From the NCBI GenBank assembly GCA_002390025.1, contig DGRU01000223.1:1-6680 (forward strand): a stretch of 6,680 nt of DNA. The letters are read 5' to 3'. Below the pieces are notes generated by a model. That model made no database searches. It had not been told where the DNA came from and was given only the letters and a program-made list of their open reading frames with translations. Shown piece after piece: positions 1 to 6,486 of this stretch (the stretch's first letter is position 1; the number at the start of each line of letters is the position of its first letter). Source of the DNA: Lachnospiraceae bacterium UBA4380. Lineage in GTDB: Bacteria; Bacillota; Clostridia; Lachnospirales; Lachnospiraceae. A program made the position numbers and the translations under genes.

Positions 1-2
1 AC

Positions 3-320
3 GCCAACTGGTACGCCTATCTCTTCGACGACGAGGCCCAGGCCGCCTACGACCGGGATCGGGCCAACAGTGCCGAGCAGGGCGTGTGGGATCAGAACGT
101 GGGAGAGAACTTCGACGTGATGGAGGACATAGCCCGCCGGGTACCGCTGTCGAATATCCGCCGCCCGAAATGGGATCTTGCGCTGCTGCGCGGCCTCGGC
201 CTGCGCGCGGAAGCGGATGAGCAGATCTGGCAGCGCGTCTGGTCAGAGGAGGAAAAGCTCAACTTCTCGTCCACCCCGCTGTTCCTTGTGCGAGCGGTAA
301 AGACAGGTGAGTATGCTTGA
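3..320 (+). CDS. 3' end of an unrecognised gene (5' end outside window)
   Basis: The reading frame is open from the first complete codon at position 3 to a TGA at 318-320, giving the last 105 residues of a longer protein. A GTG at 84 could be read as a start, but the frame stays open upstream of it with the same codon character, and I see no convincing ribosome binding site, so I treat the gene as truncated by the window edge. The visible part is rich in Trp, Asp/Glu and Arg, has no membrane segment or Cys/His cluster, and looks like a soluble, mostly helical domain. I do not recognise the family and assign no function. It is GC-rich like the HipA-like gene. It converges on the minus-strand operon and is followed 43 bases later by a strong terminator, so it is transcriptionally separate from the cassette. 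Confidence 0.75.
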   Translation, partial: ANWYAYLFDDEAQAAYDRDRANSAEQGVWDQNVGENFDVMEDIARRVPLSNIRRPKWDLALLRGLGLRAEADEQIWQRVWSEEEKLNFSSTPLFLVRAVKTGEYA

Positions 321-363
321 TGTGTTGATCGATAGTCCGATGAAAGAAATCTGAATATCAACG

Positions 364-411
364 AATGTGCCGGAAAGAGTTGAGCGCTCCTTCCGGCACA
401 TTTTCTTATTT
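364..411 (+). terminator. Intrinsic terminator, possibly bidirectional
   Basis: A perfect 12-bp inverted repeat (AATGTGCCGGAA at 364-375 and its complement at 391-402) can extend inward through a further 3-4 pairs after one mismatch. It is followed by a T-rich run, TTTTCTTATTT, at 401-411. It lies 43 bases after the stop of the plus-strand gene. The stop codon of the convergent HipA-like gene (406-408) sits inside the T-rich run, so the minus-strand transcript also reads straight into the same hairpin. The minus-strand side lacks a strong U tract, so plus-strand termination is the firmer claim. Confidence 0.85.
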
Positions 412-1497
412 GAGAATCAAACTGATCTGGCGCTGTACAAGACGGCTGAGCAATTCAAGCCTGCTTTCGCTGATCGGGATTCTCGGATGGTTTTCAAACT
501 GGAAATCCGTCAGCTTTTCCAGGTCAGCGCGGATTTCATCTGTCATCAGACCGCGCGCAGTGATGATGAAATCACGGCCCAGCTTCGGACGGCAATGGTC
601 GATATACCAATCCGGCGCGGCCAAGGCATCCTCGTCCAGTTCTGGGAACAAGGCACGGTTGTTATCAAATACCGGCGCCATCCCGATGATCTCCATGGTC
701 TGGTTATCAAACAGGAAGCCAAAGTTTCCGTAGTGGCGATCCGGGTTCAAGGCGATCGCGTCGAGCACACACATCCGGCGGAAGTCACTATCGCTGCCGA
801 GAGTCTGGCAATAGTCCAGCAGGCGCGGGATGGTCTGCTCTCCATGGAATACAGCGCTGGCCTTGGCCAGACCGGTCGCTTCCGTTGTGAACAGCGGGCA
901 CTTGCTCACGAGCTTATCGTGATAAAGCTCCAGATCATACTGCACTGCATTCGGGCATACGCGCTGCGCAAGCTGGGAAACCAGAAACTCGGATACCGGC
1001 TCGATCACATGCAGGCCGCTGCCGCTCTTGTAAAGCCAGATCCCGCCTTCATCCCGTACCCAGCACTTGGCGTAATAGCCGTCTGTTCCAAACTCCGGCG
1101 AGGTCGAAGAGAGATCCGTCTCACTGATCACGCCGTCAAAGGCAGCCTCACTCACAAGCTGGTCAAACTCGTTTTGATACAGGGAAACGCTGTCCCAGCA
1201 GAGATCACTGTCCGACTCCTTCACCCAGAAAGTGTCATTCAGAGATAGGGCGTGGGTAACGCGGAGAAAGCCCTCCAGATCGTCACAGCCGTATCGTTCC
1301 AGCAGCTCTTTGATATGTTTGCGGTGCTTGGGGGCCTGCCGTCGAGCAAGGAAATCGCCGAGCTTGCCGTAGCCGATCGGTCGCAGATCAGTCAGCCATT
1401 CATTCTCCATGAACTCCGGCTCGTCAAAGGCGTTGCGCTCGCAGGTAAAGCGGAGCACGGGCAGATCCCGGTTCATCAATACAAATTCTCTTGTCAT
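406..1497 (-). CDS. HipA-like serine/threonine kinase-fold protein
   Basis: This encodes 363 residues if translation starts at the ATG at 1497. That start has a strong GGGAGG site about 7 bases upstream. An ATG at 1593 in the same frame would overlap the previous gene and leave the promoter inside the gene, so it is rejected. Features of the HipA/CtkA kinase fold are visible. Lys157 in IWLYKSGSG is the probable ATP-contacting lysine. The catalytic loop NPDRHYGNFG (251-260) carries Asp253 and Asn258, and VFDNN holds the probable metal-binding Asp278. An upstream LNDTFWVK segment (87-94) resembles stand-alone HipA-like proteins of clostridia. HipA proteins phosphorylate cytosolic targets, the classic one being glutamyl-tRNA synthetase; the target here is unknown. 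There is no HipB (Xre-type) gene beside it. It is the last gene of the minus-strand cluster and has its own promoter. The kinase assignment is confident; a toxin or defence role is inferred. Confidence 0.88.
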   Translation of the reverse strand: MTREFVLMNRDLPVLRFTCERNAFDEPEFMENEWLTDLRPIGYGKLGDFLARRQAPKHRKHIKELLERYGCDDLEGFLRVTHALSLNDTFWVKESDSDLCWDSVSLYQNEFDQLVSEAAFDGVISETDLSSTSPEFGTDGYYAKCWVRDEGGIWLYKSGSGLHVIEPVSEFLVSQLAQRVCPNAVQYDLELYHDKLVSKCPLFTTEATGLAKASAVFHGEQTIPRLLDYCQTLGSDSDFRRMCVLDAIALNPDRHYGNFGFLFDNQTMEIIGMAPVFDNNRALFPELDEDALAAPDWYIDHCRPKLGRDFIITARGLMTDEIRADLEKLTDFQFENHPRIPISESRLELLSRLVQRQISLILK

Positions 1498-1520
1498 GCT
1501 TCCGCCTCCCTTCACGTTGT

Positions 1521-1549
1521 ATTGTAGCGTAGTTTTCTCGGTTTTACAA
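1521..1549 (-). promoter_or_regulatory. Sigma-A-type promoter for the HipA-like gene
   Basis: On the minus strand, TTGTAA (1549-1544, 4/6 to consensus) and TACAAT (1526-1521, 5/6) are separated by exactly 17 bases. Transcription would begin near 1514, just upstream of the GGGAGG ribosome binding site of the HipA-like gene. This supports the start at 1497 and suggests the kinase can be expressed apart from the upstream operon. Confidence 0.6.
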
Positions 1550-1562
1550 TGATTATCATGAT
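1549..1562. repeat. Short overlapping palindromes next to the kinase promoter
   Basis: ATGAT-T-ATCAT (1549-1559) is a perfect 5+1+5 palindrome, and ATCATGAT (1555-1562) is a second one overlapping it. They lie immediately upstream of, and touch, the -35 box of the HipA-like gene, in the place where an activator or repressor site would be. The units are short and AT-rich, so chance is possible. The hairpin is too weak, and lacks a U tract, to be a terminator for the upstream gene. Confidence 0.3.
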
Positions 1563-1570
1563 GAATAAGT

Positions 1571-3370
1571 TCAGTCAAATAACAACAGTCCACTCAAGAA
1601 GCTACTCTTCTGAATACTAAGGTGTTCAGGCTTAAAACCAAGCTCTCTGCATACTCCTTCATAGAGCAAACAACAGATAGCGTCATAATAGAGGGTTTTC
1701 CCAGCAAGAAAATCATCAAACAGCAGGCCGCTGATTATCCTCTCAATTCCCTTGTTTTTGATTTCATCATTGAACTCTGTTCCTATGCTGTCATCTCGAG
1801 TAATCTGGAATTTCGAATCAGGTATAATGTGGACTGTACTCGAAACATAAGCAAGCTGTCCAGTTTCACGAGCTTCTCCTTTACATCGATAGACATATTT
1901 ACCCGTAAATCGATATTTGTTGGTGTCAAAAAGCCTATCATATGTCTGCCTGTATAGTTGTGGGAGTTTCTCAAACCATCGATCAATAATAACATTGACT
2001 TCTTTATCAAATTCTTCAATGGGGAGCATACGTAATGGAAAGTTCGAGTAAGTCCAGACAGGATTAAAGTCTGTGATTGATCTGGTCTTCAGCTCCTGGA
2101 ACACACAATACACTTGGATATAATCCCGGTCCATAATCTCGAACATTCTGGGGTTGAAAACGGATGGCAATGCGGGGTTGGCTGTACAAAATCTTTGGAA
2201 TGATTCTCGGCCTCCCGAAAGGGAAATATGGGATGCCAGGCGGCTAAAATTTCTTTCTCCACGCAAATAGTTGCGGAGGATGATTTCTTTTATTTGCTTT
2301 TCGCTATTTGATAAAACCGTGTCGTTCGTTAAGAGCCAACAAATATAATTGGCAAGATAACAGAAACGTCGTTCGGCCTCATCTACTCGGATTGCTGAAC
2401 CAGTACCTTCTTCATCAAAGAGCCGATTGCTCTCATCAACAAAGCTTGCAACAAGTTCTTCTAAAGCAATGTCAGGTAGACAGCTCAGCGGAACACGCCC
2501 TTCAAAGAAGTTCTTGATTATCTTGTGAAGAGAATCTTTACTATACTCTACGGGTCTACTTTTGCCGCCTAAATCAATTTGATTAAACAGGTCTGTGCCT
2601 TCATGATAATACTCACGAACACCTGCATCTGGAATTCCCTTTACTTGAGGATATAGGGCAATAATGGAAGAAAGCTCAGGCGTGTATTTGTTGCCATTGA
2701 CTTCAATCGACAACCCAGGGGTATTGGAACATTTAATACCAAAGCGCCACAAATTGGGGAACATTGTTTTCTTAACAAATGAAAAGTCATGTTCAAGCAG
2801 GCCATTAATATAGTCTACAGCTTCCTGCAATTCTCCAATTTCTTCAGGAGTTTTCTTCAAGAAAATGCGGTTTCTTTCAGCCGCAATCATGTTTAGAGTG
2901 GTTGTGAAGACACCGATATCAGATAAGATGTTTTCATCCCCAAAAGCATAGGAGATTTTTTCGTGGCCCTCGAAGTCCAAATCCATAAGTACTGAATCTG
3001 ACAAATACAGCCAGAAAATACGTCTTGTAATGATATCGACAACAAAATATATGGCGGGGCTTTCTGTGACTTTTCCTTTCACGTAGTAAAGGAAACTCGT
3101 ATCAAGTTGATAGACATATTTTCCTTTGTTCGGCCCAATTATGTTTGGCTGCAGATTCTCAACCTTCTTGACTTGAACAATGAATTGTTTTTTGGGAGAT
3201 AGATCAGCCGAAACCAGTTCAAAAAAGCCGTCATGATTCGGTGTCCTATCGTTTGCACTGAAAAATGTTTTGATCGTATGTTTGGCTTCAAGCACAGACG
3301 ACAATAATCTGATTTCCTCAGATTCATTAAAAGACTCTATGGAATGGATTGACATCCCTGGTTTGCTCAT
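1571..3370 (-). CDS. DUF4365-like PD-(D/E)XK nuclease domain protein with long unassigned C-terminus
   Basis: This encodes 599 residues. The ATG at 3370 has an AGAGGG site 8 bases upstream that overlaps the stop codon of the ribbon-helix-helix gene; the ATG at 3355 (Met6) has no better support. Residues about 15-125 resemble the DUF4365 family of restriction-endonuclease-like domains. They show TPNHDGFFEL with Asp47 and Glu51, then a core strand FIVQVKK with Gln66 and Lys68 in the (E/Q)xK position, then a YQLD segment and a hydrophobic strand (IYFVVDI) ending in RIFWLYLS, as in that family. The remaining roughly 470 residues match nothing I recognise. They are soluble, with no membrane segment, Walker motif or zinc-binding cluster. 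The gene is markedly more AT-rich than the HipA-like gene and the ends of the methylase gene. It probably cuts or binds DNA as part of a defence cassette, but the substrate and any partner requirement are unknown. The nuclease assignment is moderately sure; activity is inferred. Confidence 0.8.
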   Translation of the reverse strand: MSKPGMSIHSIESFNESEEIRLLSSVLEAKHTIKTFFSANDRTPNHDGFFELVSADLSPKKQFIVQVKKVENLQPNIIGPNKGKYVYQLDTSFLYYVKGKVTESPAIYFVVDIITRRIFWLYLSDSVLMDLDFEGHEKISYAFGDENILSDIGVFTTTLNMIAAERNRIFLKKTPEEIGELQEAVDYINGLLEHDFSFVKKTMFPNLWRFGIKCSNTPGLSIEVNGNKYTPELSSIIALYPQVKGIPDAGVREYYHEGTDLFNQIDLGGKSRPVEYSKDSLHKIIKNFFEGRVPLSCLPDIALEELVASFVDESNRLFDEEGTGSAIRVDEAERRFCYLANYICWLLTNDTVLSNSEKQIKEIILRNYLRGERNFSRLASHISLSGGRESFQRFCTANPALPSVFNPRMFEIMDRDYIQVYCVFQELKTRSITDFNPVWTYSNFPLRMLPIEEFDKEVNVIIDRWFEKLPQLYRQTYDRLFDTNKYRFTGKYVYRCKGEARETGQLAYVSSTVHIIPDSKFQITRDDSIGTEFNDEIKNKGIERIISGLLFDDFLAGKTLYYDAICCLLYEGVCRELGFKPEHLSIQKSSFLSGLLLFD

Positions 3371-3382
3371 ACCACGTTCCCT

Positions 3383-3559
3383 CTAATCTTTCGAAGTATC
3401 AGTGCGCCCTTTTTCTTCATCCAAGAAGGAGCGAAGTATCCTCTCCATGGCCATGGTTACCGTCTGGCCCTTTTCCTCTGCATATGCGCGGAGATCTTCC
3501 ATGACCTGGCGATCTACATAGAAGCTGATCTTCTCTCCGTCTTTTTTTGCTCTGGCCAT
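3383..3559 (-). CDS. Ribbon-helix-helix (CopG/Arc-type) small DNA-binding protein
   Basis: This short gene encodes 58 residues, beginning MARAKKDGEKISFYVDRQVM and ending TSKD before TAG at 3385-3383. The layout is that of a ribbon-helix-helix protein: a basic N-terminus, a beta strand KISFYVD (10-16) that would lie in the DNA major groove as a dimer, helix 1 (about 17-30), a Gly-Gln-Thr turn, and helix 2 (about 33-46). Such dimers bind short inverted or direct repeats and usually repress their own operon; many are antitoxins. The start is firm: AAAGGAGG lies 9 bases upstream of the ATG, which comes one base after the stop of the methylase gene, so translation is probably coupled. Its own stop overlaps the ribosome binding site of the next gene. 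Its likely job is autoregulation of this operon, with the inverted repeat at 6419-6442 as the candidate operator. An antitoxin role toward a neighbour is an alternative. Confidence 0.85.
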   Translation of the reverse strand: MARAKKDGEKISFYVDRQVMEDLRAYAEEKGQTVTMAMERILRSFLDEEKGRTDTSKD

Positions 3560-3560
3560 A

Positions 3561-6368
3561 TCAGTTACCCTCCTTTGCAGTGAGCTCCTGATACATCTTC
3601 ATCAGAGCAGCCACGCAGTCTGATTCGGTGAAGTTCTTGATTGGAAAACCATAGGCTGCCATGACGGCGCGGTCGTTGGCCTGATGAGCCTTGCGAAGCT
3701 CTGGCGGCATGGTCAGTTCATCGTAGAGGTCGGCCAGACTGGCGTCGGGATAAAGCGCGCGGGCGTCCAGAATGGCCTGCGCCGTCTGCTCGATCTTTGC
3801 CTTCTGTTCGCCGGTGGGATTCGGCCATGGGAAGTTGTTGTAGACGGCAGGAGAATACCTGTAATCGCTCTTAAGTCTTCCTGCTACGGTTCTCGTCCAC
3901 GCCATATGCACATTAGAACTCATGATACCAAACATGTACTTCGTCGCATTGGGAATCATGTAGTTCGTGTCTCCACATACAATATCGGGACAAATAAAAC
4001 CAAATGGAATATACTTTCTGTTTTCGGAAGACACTCTTGGAATAACCATATAAGAGGATTTCGACTGCCTGTTCTGACAAAATAGATAAGGGTAATCTGC
4101 CATTCTGCGTATTCTGTCACTATTGCTTGCCAAACGAAGTTGTTTTATTCTTTCCAGCCTTTCTTTGACTTCCTGTATTCCAGCATAATCTTTTGGATTG
4201 CCGTCTTGGAACCAGAAACAATATCTGTTATATACACCCTGCGGCTCATTTAGGAACTCTTTACCACCTAGAAATGGCCTGATATATTTTTCAAGAACAG
4301 AGTACTTTTTTTCGAGGTCATTCTTTTCTGCCGCCGACAAGAAAAAGTTTCCACCGTCAGTCGGTTCGCTCCCCTTCACCATTTTTGGATTTTCCGATAC
4401 CATGAAAGAAGAACGATTGTTAATCCAAACATCATCAGCTTCTTTCAAGTACGGATTAATGTGCTGAGCTTTTATTATAATGTCGTTGTCAAAAATGATT
4501 TTTACCTTCTGCACACCTTTTAGGCTAAATCCTACTATTACGCAATGTACGGCAGCCTTCTCAGATGCTTCACTATTCCAAACAAAAGTTCGATACGCAA
4601 AGATAATCTCTGCACCTCTATCCATCATGCCTTTCCAGAATGTTGGGACAGATTCTCCTTGACAAATAGAGTTCGTTGAGACGAAAGCTGTATAAATAGG
4701 ATGCCCTGCAGCAATCATGCATTCAAGAGCTTTTCGATACCAACAAATCACATAATCTTGCTTTGTTTCAGAAGATCCGCTTCCAAAGACAGCGACCATA
4801 TCTTCACTTTGAGCCTTGTTACGAAGCGCCTGCCCCACGAACGGCGGGTTGCCCATAATGTAGTTCAGCCTGGTCTTATCCACCACGCTCTCCCAATCCA
4901 GGCGCAAGGCGTTTCCCTCGACGATATTGGCGTTGGTCTTCAGCGGCAGGAAGTCCAGATCGAGAAGCAGGATCTTCTCCGTCTCTTTCATCATCTGGCT
5001 CTCCGCGATCCAGAGGGCGGTCTTGGCAACAGTCACAGCGAAGTCGTTGATCTCTATGCCGTGAAACTGGGCGATGCTGACCTGGATGGGATCGGTGACC
5101 GCGTCCATGCTGATCTGGCCGCGGTGCAGCTCATCGATCACTTCATTTTCCAGCCGACGCAGGCTCAGATAGCTCTCGGTCAGGAAGTTGCCGCTGCCCG
5201 CCGCGGGGTCAAGGAACTCCAGAGACGCGAGCTTTTTCTGGAAAGCAAGAAGGTTTTTCTCCTTGGTCTTCCAGACGGGGACAGCTTTGATTTCGTCCAG
5301 CTCCGCCATCAGATCGTTCAGGAACAGCGGATCGATGACCTTATGGATGTTCTCAATGCTGGTGTAGTGCATGCCGCCGCTGCGACGGGTCTCCGGGTTC
5401 AGGGTGGATTCGAATACGGCGCCGAAAATCGTCGGGCTGATTTCCGACCAGTCAAAGTCCGCCGAGGCGCGGCGGAGCAGCAGATCGCGCAGTTCCTCCG
5501 TGAAGGGCGGGATGATGACCGTCTCGTCGGCAAACAGGCCGCCGTTGACATAGGGGAAGGCGGCCAGCAGAGGGTCATCGTCTTTCAAATAGGGGTCGCG
5601 CTCATCACTCTTTTGATTGAGCACCCTAAAGAGCTGTGTCAGTCCCTTGCGCATATCCTTCACGGCAAACTGCGCCATGTAGTCATGGAACATCAGGTGC
5701 TTGCCAAAGATGCCCGCGTCCTCGGCATACAGGCAGAACACCAGGCGCACGCATAGCTTGTTCAGGTGTTTCAGCGTCTCCGGGTTCTCAGGATCATGGT
5801 ACTGCTTCAGCAGCCCGTCATACAGCAGCCCAACGACCTCGCCGGCTTTGATGGAGATCTCCATCTCCCGCTGCAGATGCACATTTCCCTTGTCCACAAG
5901 GAAAGACAGGCGGTAGTATTCCTTTTCCAAATCGGCCAGTTTGATTTTCTCCGGATCGCCGTGGGGCTTTTCCATGTCATAGACATAGAACTCCTGAAAA
6001 TTGCAGGTGACAACCCAGCGCGGATGCTGAGAGAGCGGGAGCTCTGTAATGTACTTCTTGGCCTGCTGAAAGGGATTGAGCATGGAGCCGTCCGACTGCC
6101 GGATCGGTTTGTTCAGATCCTTCCCGCTGCCTTTCTGCTCAATCATGACCTTTGTCTCGGCAATATATCCGTCGATAAAGCCGGTGGAACTGTCCAGCTT
6201 TACCTGATCTTCAAACGTGATGTACTTCTCCGGCTCGGCCACACCAAAGACATCACGAAGCAGAGAGAGCCAAAACTTCTGGCTTTCTCCCTTCTCGTAG
6301 CCTTTGTCTTCCCAATATTTCGCAAAAGCCTTTGCCGCTGCTTTCTGCTTCGCTTCAGTCAATGCCAC
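3561..6368 (-). CDS. MmeI-like (type IIL) bifunctional restriction endonuclease / adenine DNA methyltransferase
   Basis: This encodes 935 residues from the GTG at 6368, chosen because GAGGTGA lies 5 bases upstream and yields the natural N-terminus MALTEAKQ. A GTG at 6377 is in frame but has no ribosome binding site. The length fits the MmeI family (about 900-930). The domains run in the family order. The N-terminal nuclease has GFIDGYI then MIEQKG (Asp66, Glu77, Lys79; the D...ExK triad is intact). A helical connector covers about 165-255. An N6-adenine methyltransferase follows, with motif X GMHYTS (332-337), motif I DPAAGSGNF (387-395), Glu439 in HGIEIN and motif IV NPPF (507-510). The target-recognition region is about 600-845, and a C-terminal segment starts near FPWP (846-849). 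Such enzymes methylate one strand of an asymmetric site and cut unmethylated DNA at a fixed distance. All key residues are present, so it should be a working single-protein restriction-modification enzyme. It is first in the operon. The central third is AT-rich, unlike its flanks. Confidence 0.93.
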   Translation of the reverse strand: MALTEAKQKAAAKAFAKYWEDKGYEKGESQKFWLSLLRDVFGVAEPEKYITFEDQVKLDSSTGFIDGYIAETKVMIEQKGSGKDLNKPIRQSDGSMLNPFQQAKKYITELPLSQHPRWVVTCNFQEFYVYDMEKPHGDPEKIKLADLEKEYYRLSFLVDKGNVHLQREMEISIKAGEVVGLLYDGLLKQYHDPENPETLKHLNKLCVRLVFCLYAEDAGIFGKHLMFHDYMAQFAVKDMRKGLTQLFRVLNQKSDERDPYLKDDDPLLAAFPYVNGGLFADETVIIPPFTEELRDLLLRRASADFDWSEISPTIFGAVFESTLNPETRRSGGMHYTSIENIHKVIDPLFLNDLMAELDEIKAVPVWKTKEKNLLAFQKKLASLEFLDPAAGSGNFLTESYLSLRRLENEVIDELHRGQISMDAVTDPIQVSIAQFHGIEINDFAVTVAKTALWIAESQMMKETEKILLLDLDFLPLKTNANIVEGNALRLDWESVVDKTRLNYIMGNPPFVGQALRNKAQSEDMVAVFGSGSSETKQDYVICWYRKALECMIAAGHPIYTAFVSTNSICQGESVPTFWKGMMDRGAEIIFAYRTFVWNSEASEKAAVHCVIVGFSLKGVQKVKIIFDNDIIIKAQHINPYLKEADDVWINNRSSFMVSENPKMVKGSEPTDGGNFFLSAAEKNDLEKKYSVLEKYIRPFLGGKEFLNEPQGVYNRYCFWFQDGNPKDYAGIQEVKERLERIKQLRLASNSDRIRRMADYPYLFCQNRQSKSSYMVIPRVSSENRKYIPFGFICPDIVCGDTNYMIPNATKYMFGIMSSNVHMAWTRTVAGRLKSDYRYSPAVYNNFPWPNPTGEQKAKIEQTAQAILDARALYPDASLADLYDELTMPPELRKAHQANDRAVMAAYGFPIKNFTESDCVAALMKMYQELTAKEGN
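3569..3576 (-). promoter_or_regulatory. Strong ribosome binding site at a one-base gene junction
   Basis: AAAGGAGG (minus strand, 3576-3569) lies inside the last codons of the methylase gene, 9 bases before the ATG of the ribbon-helix-helix gene. The junction reads TGA-T-ATG (3563-3557). The near-perfect anti-16S match means the small regulator could be made at a higher rate than the 935-residue enzyme from the same mRNA. Confidence 0.8.
3836..4800. other. AT-rich block within the methylase gene (target-recognition region)
   Basis: Hand counts of single 60-base lines give 18/60 GC at 4441-4500, 24/60 at 4021-4080 and 24/60 at 4741-4800. Outside the block, counts are 34/60 at 4801-4860, 35/60 at 4861-4920, 40/60 at 3721-3780 and 42/60 at 5461-5520. 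The block corresponds to residues of about 524-845, running from just after motif IV NPPF to the FPWP motif that opens the C-terminal segment. It therefore contains the whole target-recognition region plus the end of the methyltransferase fold. The boundaries are by eye, within a few tens of bases. Confidence 0.7.
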
Positions 6369-6373
6369 TGAAA

Positions 6374-6380
6374 TCACCTC
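6374..6380 (-). promoter_or_regulatory. Ribosome binding site deciding the methylase start
   Basis: GAGGTGA (6380-6374) is 5 bases upstream of the GTG at 6368. The alternative upstream GTG at 6377 is itself part of this Shine-Dalgarno sequence and is preceded only by TATGATTTTGA, which has no purine-rich site. A TTG at 6362 is also possible, at longer spacing. Confidence 0.65.
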
Positions 6381-6397
6381 AAAATCATACTACGGCA

Positions 6398-6426
6398 ATT
6401 ATAACGCAATTATATAGATAAATCAA
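6398..6426 (-). promoter_or_regulatory. Sigma-A-type promoter of the defence operon
   Basis: On the minus strand, TTGATT (6426-6421, 4/6 to consensus) and a perfect TATAAT (6403-6398) are separated by exactly 17 AT-rich bases. Transcription would begin near 6391, about 23 bases before the methylase GTG. This is the best promoter in the window, and it reads into the methylase, ribbon-helix-helix and nuclease-like genes. Confidence 0.8.
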
Positions 6427-6442
6427 TCTTTATCTTGATTTA
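6419..6442. repeat. Inverted repeat overlapping the -35 box (candidate operator)
   Basis: TAAATCAA (6419-6426) and TTGATTTA (6435-6442) form a perfect 8-bp inverted repeat with an 8-base centre. A second, interlocked pair is GATAAA (6417-6422) and TTTATC (6429-6434). The repeat covers the whole -35 element of the operon promoter, so a protein bound here would block RNA polymerase. The ribbon-helix-helix protein encoded in the operon is the obvious candidate ligand. The sequence shows the repeat; the binding is inferred. Confidence 0.55.
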
Positions 6443-6486
6443 GCCTTGCTTTGTTTGAACGGGGTAAAATAGACGCAGCATAAAAA

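Noticed and set aside
367..1248. Long plus-strand open frame (293 codons)
   Set aside because: It lies opposite the HipA-like gene, has no ribosome binding site, starts inside the terminator hairpin, and its translation shows no domain. It is a shadow of the GC-rich gene on the other strand.
1549..1562. Possible terminator after the 599-residue gene
   Set aside because: The palindromic stem is only 5 bp, AT-rich, and not followed by a T run on the minus strand, so read-through into the kinase gene is likely.
1498..1593. N-terminal extension of the HipA-like gene to an ATG at 1593
   Set aside because: It would overlap the upstream gene's end and contain the promoter and ribosome binding site; the added residues do not look like a HipA N-terminus. 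The ATG at 1497 has a strong GGGAGG site.
3445..3456. 12-bp palindrome CCATGGCCATGG
   Set aside because: It lies inside the ribbon-helix-helix coding region and is explained by the codons for Thr-Met-Ala-Met-Glu; there is no sign of a regulatory role.
4701..5756. Long plus-strand open frame (351 codons)
   Set aside because: It is fully antisense to conserved methyltransferase motifs of the MmeI-like gene and has no start signal. Low stop frequency in GC-rich DNA explains it.
5766..6371. Plus-strand open frame (201 codons) antisense to the nuclease domain of the MmeI-like gene
   Set aside because: The opposite strand encodes the intact D...ExK nuclease domain, and no ribosome binding site or recognisable domain supports this frame.
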